Shown here: positions 16,768-24,762 of the stretch, piece by piece
Position numbering within the stretch: position 1 is the first letter of the stretch
Layout of the letters: every line of letters begins with the position of its first letter
Origin: Massilia sp. NR 4-1
Lineage (GTDB): Bacteria > Pseudomonadota > Gammaproteobacteria > Burkholderiales > Burkholderiaceae_D
NCBI RefSeq assembly: GCF_001191005.1
Contig: NZ_CP012201.1
Coordinates: 4,526,001-4,590,000 of the forward strand
DNA: 64,000 nt
Direction: 5' to 3'
Notes under the pieces: generated by a model
What the model saw: the letters and a program-made list of their open reading frames with translations, nothing else
Told to the model about the DNA's origin: nothing
The model's database searches: none
Position numbers and translations under genes: made by a program

Positions 16768-17742
16768 TCAGGCAGATCTTCTTCTGCCTGTGAGGGCGAC
16801 AATCTCGCCCACGATGCCTTTCCTGAACAGCAGCACGCAGGTGACGAAAATCAGACCCGTCACCATATTCACCGCCTCGCCCAGGGTGTTGAACCATTCC
16901 ACGCCGGTGTGCACTGCAACGAAGGTACCGAAGTCGCCCAGCTTGTTCTCCAACGCGATGATGATGATGGCGCCGATAATCGGCCCGACCAGGGTGCCCA
17001 TGCCGCCTACGAGCGTCATCAGGATCACCAGGCCGGACATGGCCCAGTGCACATCGGTCAAGGTCTCAAAGCCCAGCACCACGGTCTTGGTGGCGCCGGC
17101 CAGCGCGGTCAGGGCGGCCGACAGCACGAAGGCCATCAGCTTGTATTTGTCGACGTCGTAGCCGAGCGAGATGGCGCGCGGCTCGTTTTCCTTGATCGCC
17201 TTCAGGGTCTGGCCGAAGGGCGAATGCACAGTGCGCATGATGAGGGCAAAGCCGCCCACCGCGATCGCCAGCACCACGTAGTACATGGCCAGATCGTTTT
17301 GCAGGTCCAGCATGCCGAGCAGCTTGCCGCGCGGGACGCCTTGCAAGCCATCTTCGCCGCCCGTGAAATCGGTGAAGCGCAGGCCGGCGAAATACACCAT
17401 CTGCGCCAGCGCCAGCGTGATCATGGAGAAGTAAATGCCCTGGCGGCGGATCGCCAGCGATCCCATGACAAAGCCGATCAGCGCGCCCGCCGCCACGCCG
17501 GTCAGCAGCGCCAGCTCGAACGGCAAGCCCCAGTTGCGCAGCGCGTTGCCGGTGGCGTAGCCGGCCGCGCCGAAAAAGGCCGCGTGGCCGAAGGACAGCA
17601 GTCCGGTAAAGCCGATCAGCAGATTGAAGGCGCAGGCAAACAGCGCAAAGCACAGCAGCTTCATCAGGAAGACCGGATAGCCGATAAAGGGCGCGGCCAG
17701 GGTCAAGGCAAAGGCAATCGCGTAGCCGATTTTCTTGTTCAT
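16768..17742 (-). CDS. livM: Branched-chain amino acid ABC transporter permease LivM
   Basis: 324 aa with about nine hydrophobic segments. The signature region is FNLLIGFTGLLSFGHAAFFGAAGYATG and the ATPase-contact loop follows GRSLKAIRENE-like TLKAIKENEPRAISLGYDV. It pairs with LivH to form the membrane channel. It is the last gene of the five-gene liv operon, 11 bp after livH. The substrate is probably branched-chain or related amino acids, but this family also takes up amides and aromatic compounds. Confidence 0.92.
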   Translation of the reverse strand: MNKKIGYAIAFALTLAAPFIGYPVFLMKLLCFALFACAFNLLIGFTGLLSFGHAAFFGAAGYATGNALRNWGLPFELALLTGVAAGALIGFVMGSLAIRRQGIYFSMITLALAQMVYFAGLRFTDFTGGEDGLQGVPRGKLLGMLDLQNDLAMYYVVLAIAVGGFALIMRTVHSPFGQTLKAIKENEPRAISLGYDVDKYKLMAFVLSAALTALAGATKTVVLGFETLTDVHWAMSGLVILMTLVGGMGTLVGPIIGAIIIIALENKLGDFGTFVAVHTGVEWFNTLGEAVNMVTGLIFVTCVLLFRKGIVGEIVALTGRRRSA

Positions 17743-17753
17743 TCCAGACTCCC

Positions 17754-18638
17754 TTATTTCTCTTTGCCGAACAGGCCGGCCGGACGCAGCAGCAGCACGA
17801 TCACCATCACCACGAAAACCACAGTGGACGAACCTTCGGGGTAAAAGACCTTGGTCAAGCCTTCGATCACCCCCAGTCCAAGCCCGGTCAGGATCGATCC
17901 CATGATGGAACCCATGCCGCCGATCACCACCACGGCGAACACCACGATAATCAGGTTGGAACCCATCAGCGGCGTGACCTGGATGATGGGCGCCGCCAGC
18001 ACGCCGGCGAAGCCGGCCAGCGCGACGCCGAAGCCGTAGGTTAGCGTCACCATCAGCGGCACATTGATGCCGAAAGCCTCCACCATCTTGGGATTCTCGG
18101 TGCCGGCGCGCAGATAGGAACCGAGCTTGGTTTTCTCGATCACATACCAGGTGGCGATGCAGACGACGAGGGAGGCCACCACCACCCAGGCGCGGTAATT
18201 CGGCATCACCATGAAGCCCAGGTCCGTCGCGCCTTGCAGCTGGGACGGCGTTTCAAACGGCTGGCCGGAGACGCCGTAGAAGGAGCGGAACAGGCCTTCG
18301 ATCAGCAGCGTGATGCCGAAGGTCAGCAGCAGCCCATACAGATGATCGAGCTTGTACAGCCAGCGCAGCATGGTCTTCTCGATAAGCACACCGAGCACAC
18401 CGACGATCAGCGGCGCGGCGATCAACATCACCCAGTAGCTCAGGCCGAAATAGCTCATGCCCATCCACGCCAGGAAAGCGCCCATCATGTACAGGGCGCC
18501 ATGGGAAAAATTAATCACGTTCAGCAGGCCGAAGATGACCGCCAAGCCAAGGGATAACATCGCATAGAAGGAGCCGTTGACGAGACCCAGCAGCAACTGG
18601 CTCATCAAGGCTGGCAGGGGGACACCGAAAATATCCAT
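17754..18638 (-). CDS. livH: Branched-chain amino acid ABC transporter permease LivH
   Basis: 294 aa, polytopic. It opens LMSQLLLGLVNGSFYAMLSLGLAVIFGLLNVINFSHGALYMMGAF, the LivH hallmark, and the coupling-helix region YLRAGTENPKMVEAFGINV is present. It is the partner of LivM. It lies 113 bp after the binding-protein gene, within the operon. Confidence 0.93.
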   Translation of the reverse strand: MDIFGVPLPALMSQLLLGLVNGSFYAMLSLGLAVIFGLLNVINFSHGALYMMGAFLAWMGMSYFGLSYWVMLIAAPLIVGVLGVLIEKTMLRWLYKLDHLYGLLLTFGITLLIEGLFRSFYGVSGQPFETPSQLQGATDLGFMVMPNYRAWVVVASLVVCIATWYVIEKTKLGSYLRAGTENPKMVEAFGINVPLMVTLTYGFGVALAGFAGVLAAPIIQVTPLMGSNLIIVVFAVVVIGGMGSIMGSILTGLGLGVIEGLTKVFYPEGSSTVVFVVMVIVLLLRPAGLFGKEK

Positions 18639-18751
18639 GGCTGCACTCAGGAGAGGGAGTGAAAAAAACGGCGCAGCAAAACCGGGACGAGGGCGCTGCG
18701 CCGGGGATAAACGACAGGCGCCGCGCGTCGCGGCGCCCTCTTCCGACTACA

Positions 18752-19960
18752 TCATTTCCAGAGCGGGCACTTGGTTTCGGCCTTGGTCAGATAGGCCTGG
18801 TCGCCAGGCACGGTGGCCACGACCTTGTAGTAATCCCAGGGATATTTCGATTCCGCGGGCTTCTTCACTTCCATCAGGTACATATCGTGCACCATGCGGC
18901 CATCGGGACGGACCACGCCGTTCTTGGTGAACATATCGTTGATCGGCGTTTTCTTCAGATGCGCCATCACCTTCTCCGAATCATCGCTGCCGACCGCCTT
19001 CACCGCCTTCAGATAATTGGCCGCCGCCGAGTAATCGGCCGCCTGCAGCATGGAAGGCTCTTTCTTCATCTTGGCAAAGTAGCGCTTGGACCAAGCGCGC
19101 GTGTCGTCGTTCATATCCCAGTACCAGCCGTCGGTCAGGTACATGCCCTGCGTGGTGTTCAGGCCCAGCGAATGGATGTCGTTGATGAAGATCAGCAGGC
19201 CCGCCATCTTCATCTTCTTACTGATGCCGAATTCGTTGGCGGCCTTGATCGAGTTGATGGCGTCGCCGCCGGCATTCGCCAGGCCCAGGATCTGCGCATT
19301 CGAAGATTGCGCCTGCAGCAGGAAGGAGGAGAAATCGGAGGCTGACAGCGGATGCTTGACGCCGCCCAGCACCTTGCCGCCGGCCGTTTTCACCACGTCG
19401 GCCGTATCCTTTTCCAGCGAGTGGCCGAAGGCATAGTCGGCGGTCAGGAAGTACCAGTTCTTGCCGCCCTGCTTGACGATGGCGCCGCCGGTGCCGCGCG
19501 CCAGCGCCACGGTGTCGTAAGCGTAGTGCACGGTGAAGGGCGTGCATTCCTCATTGGTCAGGCGCGAAGAACCGGCGCCGATGGAAATGAACACGCGCTT
19601 CTTCTCGGCCGCGATCTTGGCCATGGCCAGGTTGGCGCCGGAGTTGGTGCCGCCGATCAGCATATCGACGCCCTGCTGGTCGAACCATTCGCGCGCCTTG
19701 GAGGCGGCGATATCGGCCTTGTTCTGGTGGTCGGCCGAAATGAATTCGACCTTCTTGCCGGCGATGACCACGCCCGCATCGGCAATCGCCATCTTGATCG
19801 CTTCCGCCCCGCCTAAGCCGTCGATGTCGGAATAGAGGCCTGACATATCGGTGATGAAACCGATCTTGATGGTGTCACCCGACACCTGCGCCTGGGCGGT
19901 GCCGGAAATGCCGAATGCACAGGCGGCAGCAGCCACAGTGGCGAGAGCTTTGCGTTTCAT
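18752..19960 (-). CDS. ABC transporter substrate-binding protein (Liv/Peripla_BP_6 type)
   Basis: 402 aa with a Sec signal MKRKALATVAAAACAFGISGTAQAQ, cleaved near residue 25. The core begins DTIKIGFITDMSGLYSDIDGLGGAEA, typical of LivJ-like proteins, and continues with KADIAASKAREWFDQQGVDMLIGG and ANLAMAKIAAEKKRVFISIGAG. It captures the ligand in the periplasm for LivHM. This subfamily often binds ligands other than Leu/Ile/Val (aromatics, urea, short amides), so the substrate is left open. Confidence 0.9.
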   Translation of the reverse strand: MKRKALATVAAAACAFGISGTAQAQVSGDTIKIGFITDMSGLYSDIDGLGGAEAIKMAIADAGVVIAGKKVEFISADHQNKADIAASKAREWFDQQGVDMLIGGTNSGANLAMAKIAAEKKRVFISIGAGSSRLTNEECTPFTVHYAYDTVALARGTGGAIVKQGGKNWYFLTADYAFGHSLEKDTADVVKTAGGKVLGGVKHPLSASDFSSFLLQAQSSNAQILGLANAGGDAINSIKAANEFGISKKMKMAGLLIFINDIHSLGLNTTQGMYLTDGWYWDMNDDTRAWSKRYFAKMKKEPSMLQAADYSAAANYLKAVKAVGSDDSEKVMAHLKKTPINDMFTKNGVVRPDGRMVHDMYLMEVKKPAESKYPWDYYKVVATVPGDQAYLTKAETKCPLWK

Positions 19961-20039
19961 TTTGTCTCCGTTCGAGGATTGTAGTAATCGATTTTTTTAT
20001 ACAGCTATGTACTACTTACACTACTGCTTACACCGGGTA

Positions 20040-20747
20040 TTACACGCCCAGCAGCTCGGTCAGCACCGGCATCTTGGCGTCCAACTGGGATGCAGCAAAA
20101 GTCTCGACAATCTGACCATGCTCCATCACATAGAAGCGGTCCGCCAGCGGCGCGGCGAAACGGAAATTCTGCTCCACCATGACGATGGTGTAGCCCTTGG
20201 CTTTGAGGGTGGTGATCATGCGTGCCAGCCCCTGCACGATGACAGGCGCCAGGCCTTCGGAAATCTCGTCCAGCAGCAGCAGCTTGGCGCCGGTGCGCAG
20301 GATGCGCGCCACGGCCAGCATCTGCTGCTCGCCGCCGGACAACCGCGTGCCCTGGCTGTTGCGGCGTTCTTTCAAGTTGGGGAACATGGAGTAGATCTCA
20401 TCCACCTCCATGCCCTTGCCGTTGGTCTTCAGCGTGGGTGGCAGCATCAGGTTTTCTTCGGTGGAGAGCGAAGAAAAAATCGCGCGCTCTTCCGGGCAAT
20501 AGCCGACGCCGAGGTGGGCCACCTTATGCGTCGGCAGCCCTACCGCTTCCGTGCCATTGATCTTGATCGAGCCTTTGCGCGCGCCGGTCAGGCCCATGAT
20601 GGCGCGCAGCGTGGTGGTGCGGCCGGCGCCGTTGCGGCCCAGCAGAGTCACCACTTCGCCCGGCTTCACCGTGATATTTACGTTGTGCAGGATATGCGAT
20701 TCGCCATACCAGGCCTGCAGATTGCTGATTTCGAGTGCGCTGCTCAT
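20040..20747 (-). CDS. livF: Branched-chain amino acid ABC transporter ATP-binding protein LivF
   Basis: 235 aa. Walker A is LLGRNGAGRTTTLRAIMGL; note Arg in place of the usual Lys (GxxGxGRT for GxxGxGKT). The signature is LSGGEQQMLAVARIL and Walker B is LLLLDEISEGLAP. It also has the LivF-type VEQNFRFAAPLADRFYVMEHG. The P-loop K-to-R change should weaken nucleotide hydrolysis, so confirmation of the base call or of activity would be informative. It starts 1 base after the livG stop. Confidence 0.93.
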   Translation of the reverse strand: MSSALEISNLQAWYGESHILHNVNITVKPGEVVTLLGRNGAGRTTTLRAIMGLTGARKGSIKINGTEAVGLPTHKVAHLGVGYCPEERAIFSSLSTEENLMLPPTLKTNGKGMEVDEIYSMFPNLKERRNSQGTRLSGGEQQMLAVARILRTGAKLLLLDEISEGLAPVIVQGLARMITTLKAKGYTIVMVEQNFRFAAPLADRFYVMEHGQIVETFAASQLDAKMPVLTELLGV

Positions 20748-20748
20748 C

Positions 20749-21519
20749 TCAATGGGCTCCCGCCAGCTCGGTGGCTTCGGTGCCCATATACGCTTCCATC
20801 ACCTGGGCGTTCTTCGATACCTCGGCATAGCTGCCTTCTGCCAGCATGGCGCCGCGCTGCAGCACCGAGATCTTGTTGCAGATGCCGGACACCACATTCA
20901 TATTGTGTTCGACCATGAGGATGGTGCGTCCCGCCGAGACTTTTTTTATCAGCTCGGTCACGCGGTGCACGTCTTCGTGGCCCATGCCCTGGGTCGGCTC
21001 ATCGAGCAGCATCAGCTCCGGCTCCATCGCCAGGGTGGTGGCGATTTCCAGCGCACGCTTGCGGCCGTAGGGCATATCGACGGTGATGGTGTCGGCAAAG
21101 CTGCCCAGATCCACCTCCTCCAGCAGCTCCATGGCGCGACCATTCAACTGGTCCAGACTGCGCTCGCTCTGCCAGAAATGGAAGGTCGTACCGAGCTTGC
21201 GCTGTAAGCCGATGCGGACATTTTGCAACACTGTGAGGTGGGGGAAGACGGCGGAAATCTGAAAAGAGCGGATCACGCCCATGCGCGCGATCTGCGCCGG
21301 CCGGGCGGCGGTGATGTCTTTTCCGTTGAATAGAATCTGTCCCGATGTGGGAACCAGGAACTTGGTCAGCAGGTTGAAACAGGTGGTTTTGCCAGCCCCG
21401 TTAGGGCCGATCAGTGCGTGGATATGACCGCGCTGCACCTTCAGGTTGACTCCGTTTACAGCAGTGAATCCCCTGAACTCCTTGGTCAAATCTCTTGTTT
21501 CCAAGATAAAGTTTGACAT
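20749..21519 (-). CDS. livG: Branched-chain amino acid ABC transporter ATP-binding protein LivG
   Basis: 256 aa. Walker A is LIGPNGAGKTTCFNLLTKF. The signature region reads MPYGRKRALEIATTLAMEPELMLLDEPTQGMG, with the LivG-type degenerate signature, and the H-loop is in MVEHNMNVV. It pairs with LivF. It is the first gene of the operon, below a good promoter at 21563-21591. Confidence 0.95.
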   Translation of the reverse strand: MSNFILETRDLTKEFRGFTAVNGVNLKVQRGHIHALIGPNGAGKTTCFNLLTKFLVPTSGQILFNGKDITAARPAQIARMGVIRSFQISAVFPHLTVLQNVRIGLQRKLGTTFHFWQSERSLDQLNGRAMELLEEVDLGSFADTITVDMPYGRKRALEIATTLAMEPELMLLDEPTQGMGHEDVHRVTELIKKVSAGRTILMVEHNMNVVSGICNKISVLQRGAMLAEGSYAEVSKNAQVMEAYMGTEATELAGAH

Positions 21520-21562
21520 TGTGTCTCCTGGTTATTCTTTGCATAAAGCTAAAGTTTTTTAG

Positions 21563-21591
21563 ATCATACACAGAATAAATTTTCGTCACAA
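21563..21591 (-). promoter_or_regulatory. Putative sigma-70 promoter of the liv operon
   Basis: Minus strand: TTGTGA (21591-21586), 17-bp spacer, TATGAT (21568-21563), 44 bp before the livG ATG. GGAG-type ribosome binding site (CAGGAGACACA) directly before the start. Confidence 0.6.
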
Positions 21592-21674
21592 TACGGTATA
21601 ACTACCATGATCTTCAGCAGTTTACGACTGGCTTGCTCTTGTGCCACTTGAGATGCGCTAAAACGCCTGTCGCT

Positions 21675-23315
21675 TCATTCCCACATCGAATGAATCATTT
21701 GCGCGGCTTTTTCCGCAATCATGATCACCGGCGAATTCGTATTGCCCGAGGTGATGGTCGGCATGATGGAGGCGTCGACCACGCGCAAGCCGGCCACGCC
21801 GCGCACGCGCAGCTGGCTGTCCACCACGGCCGACGCATCGCCGTCCCGCCCCATCTTGCAGGTGCCGACCGGATGGAAGATCGTGGTGCCGATTGCACCC
21901 GCCGCCTGCGCCAGTTCCTCGTCGCTGCGGTAGTGGATGCCGGGCTTGTATTCCTCCGGCGCGTGGCGCGCCAGTGCCGGCGCTGCCACGATGCGGCGCG
22001 TCAGATTCAGTGCCGCGGCAGCCACGCGCCGGTCCTCGTCCGTACTCAAATACATGGGCAGGATTTTCGGCGGCGCATAAGAGTCGGCCGAACCTATGCG
22101 CACGTGGCCGCGCGAGGTCGGACGCAGATTGCACACGCTGGCCGTAAAGGCCGGGAAAGCGTGCAGCGGATCGCCGAATTTTTCCAGCGACAGCGGCTGC
22201 ACATGGTATTGCAGATTCGGCGTCGCTTCCGAGGCATGCGATTTGGCGAAAGCGCCCAGCTGGGAAGGCGCCATCGACATCGGCCCGCTCTGCAGCAAGG
22301 CATATTCGAGGCCGATGCGCAGCTTGCCCAGCCAGTTGCTGGCCATGACGTTCAGCGTCTTCGCGCCCTGCACCTTGAACACCATGCGTAGCTGCAGATG
22401 GTCCTGCAGATTGCCGCCCACGCCCGGCAGGTCGGCCAGCGGCTGCACGCCCGCTTCCCGCAGCACGGCGGCCGGGCCGATACCCGACAACTGAAGTATC
22501 TGCGGCGAGCCGATGGAACCGGCCGCCAGCAGGGTTTCGCGGCGCGCATCGGCGCGGTAGGCTGTGCCGCCGCCGCTGAAGACCACGCCCTTGCACACCA
22601 GCCCCTGTTCGCCTTTTTCAATCAGCAGCTTTTCCACATGACAGCCGGTCATGATGGTCAGATTCGGCCTTTGCGCCGCCGGCTTGAGAAAAGCCTTGGC
22701 CGTGTTCCAGCGTATGCCGCGCCGCTGATTCACTTCGAAGTAGGAACAGCCCTCGTTATCGCCGCGATTGAAGTCTTCCACTTTCGGAATGCCGCTTTGC
22801 GCCGCCGCCTCGCGGAAGGCATCGAGGATCTGCCACGACAGGCGCTGCTTCTCGACGCGCCACTCGCCGCCCGCGCCGTGAAAATCGTTGGCGCCGCCGT
22901 GATGGTCTTCGCTGCGCATGAACAGCGGTAAAACAGCCTTCCAGCGCCAGCTGTCGTCACCGCACAAATCAGCCCACTGCTCGTAATCGCGCGCCTGGCC
23001 GCGCATATAAATCATGCCGTTGATCGAGGAACTGCCGCCCAGCACCTTGCCGCGCGGGTAAAGCAGGCTGCGCCCGCCCAGGCCTTCATCGGGTTCGGTA
23101 CGGAACAGCCAGTCGGTGCGCGGATTATCGATGCAATGCAGATAGCCGACCGGGATGTGGATCCACACATAATCATCCTTTCCTCCCGCCTCGATCAGCA
23201 GCACTTCCGCCTTCGCATTGCGCGTCAGGCGGTTGGCGAGCACGCAGCCGGCCGTGCCGGCGCCGATGATGATGTAGTCGAACTGTCCAGCTGATTCCAA
23301 AGACCGCTCCTTCAC
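21675..23315 (-). CDS. GMC family FAD-dependent oxidoreductase (choline dehydrogenase-like)
   Basis: 546 aa. The N-terminal FAD motif is DYIIIGAGTAGCVLANRLTRN, followed by the GMC signature 1 region RGKVLGGSSSINGMIYMRGQ and signature 2 GSIGSPQILQLSGIGPA. The C-terminal active-site block has HPVGTCKMG and the Asn in GNTNSPVIMIAEKAA. The family oxidises primary alcohols such as choline, glucose and long-chain alcohols. No betaine aldehyde dehydrogenase is adjacent, so choline as substrate is not supported. It is 7 bp downstream of the nitronate-monooxygenase-like gene; the two probably form an operon. Confidence 0.9.
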   Translation of the reverse strand: MKERSLESAGQFDYIIIGAGTAGCVLANRLTRNAKAEVLLIEAGGKDDYVWIHIPVGYLHCIDNPRTDWLFRTEPDEGLGGRSLLYPRGKVLGGSSSINGMIYMRGQARDYEQWADLCGDDSWRWKAVLPLFMRSEDHHGGANDFHGAGGEWRVEKQRLSWQILDAFREAAAQSGIPKVEDFNRGDNEGCSYFEVNQRRGIRWNTAKAFLKPAAQRPNLTIMTGCHVEKLLIEKGEQGLVCKGVVFSGGGTAYRADARRETLLAAGSIGSPQILQLSGIGPAAVLREAGVQPLADLPGVGGNLQDHLQLRMVFKVQGAKTLNVMASNWLGKLRIGLEYALLQSGPMSMAPSQLGAFAKSHASEATPNLQYHVQPLSLEKFGDPLHAFPAFTASVCNLRPTSRGHVRIGSADSYAPPKILPMYLSTDEDRRVAAAALNLTRRIVAAPALARHAPEEYKPGIHYRSDEELAQAAGAIGTTIFHPVGTCKMGRDGDASAVVDSQLRVRGVAGLRVVDASIMPTITSGNTNSPVIMIAEKAAQMIHSMWE

Positions 23316-23322
23316 ATGAGTG

Positions 23323-24366
23323 TTATGCCGCCTGCATTTCCGCCACCAGGGTTTCGACCAGCTTTGCCGCCGGCATGGCGCGCGCTTTGGCCACGCCCGT
23401 GCCGCACCACAGCGACATCCACTCCGTATCGCCGCGCTTGGCCGCCTCGGCGCGGATGCTGCCGGTCAGCGCATTCTGCACGGGATAAGCCGGTACCTGG
23501 GTTTCCACCCCGGCCATCTCGCGCATGAAACGGTTTTCCAGGCCGCGCGCATAGCGGCCGGAGAAGGCGCGCGTGAGCCGGGTCGGCGTATCGCCCGGAT
23601 TCAGCAAGCGCGCCTTGTACGCCGGATGAATGCCCGATTCATCGGCCACCAGGAAGGCTGTCCCCATCTGCACCGCCTTGGCGCCCAGCGCCAGCCGCCG
23701 TTTGATATCGGCGCCATTCATGATATTGCCGGCCGAGATGACGGGAATGCCCACCGCCGCCACCGTCGCCCGCAGCAAATCCTCCGCACCCAGCGTGGCT
23801 TCCGTCTGCGGCCCGAGGAAGGTGCCGCGATGCCCGCCCGCCTCCACTCCGGATGCAATCACCGCGTCGGCGCCGATCTCCTGCCAGGCCAGCGCCTCTT
23901 CCACCGTGGTGATGGTGCCGATCACGGCAATGCCGGCCTCATGCAAACGCTGCACCTGCGCGCGCTGCAGAATGCCAAAAGTAAAGCTGGCAACGGCCGG
24001 TTTCAGCTCCAGCAAGGTTTCAAACTGGGCCGCAAAGTCTTCGCACCATTTCGCGGGCAGCGGCAATTCCTGCCAACCCAGCGCCGTCCACACGGGCTTG
24101 AGCAGCTCGGCAGCACGCTCCAGCCCGGCTTTATCGGGTACCGGCGTGTCTTGCACGAAGAAATTCAGCGCAAAAGGCTTCGCGGACAGACGGCGGATTT
24201 CAGCCACCTGGGCGCGCAGCGCATCCGGCGTCAACAAGGAGGCGGCCAAAGAACCCAGCCCACCGGCATTCGAGACCGCCGCAATCTGGGCTGGCGTATT
24301 CGAGCCGCCGGCAGTCGGCCCCTGGATGATGGGATGGGGGAAAAGAGAGAGCAGTTCCATCAGCAT
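23323..24366 (-). CDS. Nitronate monooxygenase-like FMN oxidoreductase
   Basis: 347 aa TIM-barrel flavoprotein. It has PIIQGPTAGGSNTPAQIAAVSNAGGLG at the N-terminus, GADAVIASGVEAGGHRGTF with the family's catalytic His, and PVISAGNIMNGADIKRRLALGAKAVQMGTAFL for FMN phosphate binding. The family covers nitronate monooxygenases and 2-nitropropane dioxygenases; many members have unknown substrates. It is the first gene of a two-gene operon with the GMC oxidoreductase and divergent from the GGDEF/EAL gene. Confidence 0.85.
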   Translation of the reverse strand: MLMELLSLFPHPIIQGPTAGGSNTPAQIAAVSNAGGLGSLAASLLTPDALRAQVAEIRRLSAKPFALNFFVQDTPVPDKAGLERAAELLKPVWTALGWQELPLPAKWCEDFAAQFETLLELKPAVASFTFGILQRAQVQRLHEAGIAVIGTITTVEEALAWQEIGADAVIASGVEAGGHRGTFLGPQTEATLGAEDLLRATVAAVGIPVISAGNIMNGADIKRRLALGAKAVQMGTAFLVADESGIHPAYKARLLNPGDTPTRLTRAFSGRYARGLENRFMREMAGVETQVPAYPVQNALTGSIRAEAAKRGDTEWMSLWCGTGVAKARAMPAAKLVETLVAEMQAA

Positions 24367-24422
24367 TACTCCTGAGCATGCGGAAAGATTGTCAGGATAC
24401 GCCTAAAAACCCCTCTTGAACC

Positions 24423-24660
24423 TGTTGATAAGTGATTGGATATCCACAGGTATCGTTTGTGAGTAAACAAAACATTTTTCGGGGCCGCTATTTTTGTCCA
24501 AAAACAGTTCCTGTCCCATACAAGGTTTACGCGCCGCCTTATACAAGCGCCAAATCCCTGATTTTTCGCTGGTTTACCTACTTATCCACAAAAACAGGCA
24601 CTTGTTAACAACCATTACTATCTTGTATACACACTATTCATATGTAAACGAAGCGAGCTT
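24423..24660. repeat. Non-coding module, copy A (DnaA-box-like and GTTTAC motifs)
   Basis: The 396-bp gap between the divergent oxidoreductase and GGDEF/EAL genes holds this module. TGTTGATAAGTG (24423) is followed by ATATCCACAGG and GTAAAC (24463). TTTGTCCAAAA and CCTGTCC come next, then GGTTTAC twice and a perfect DnaA box TTATCCACA (24592-24600). Much of it recurs in the same order and orientation at 27817-27984. The rest of the gap (24661-24762) shows nothing clear beyond the GAGGA ribosome binding site of the next gene. Confidence 0.65.
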
Positions 24661-24762
24661 TTCATTCGTTCAGGCAAAAATCCAACACCCGCTACGCTGC
24701 GCGTTCAGCTTCCCCTATACTGATTCGACCCAAAAACCCGAACTGCACAGCTGAGGATAGCC

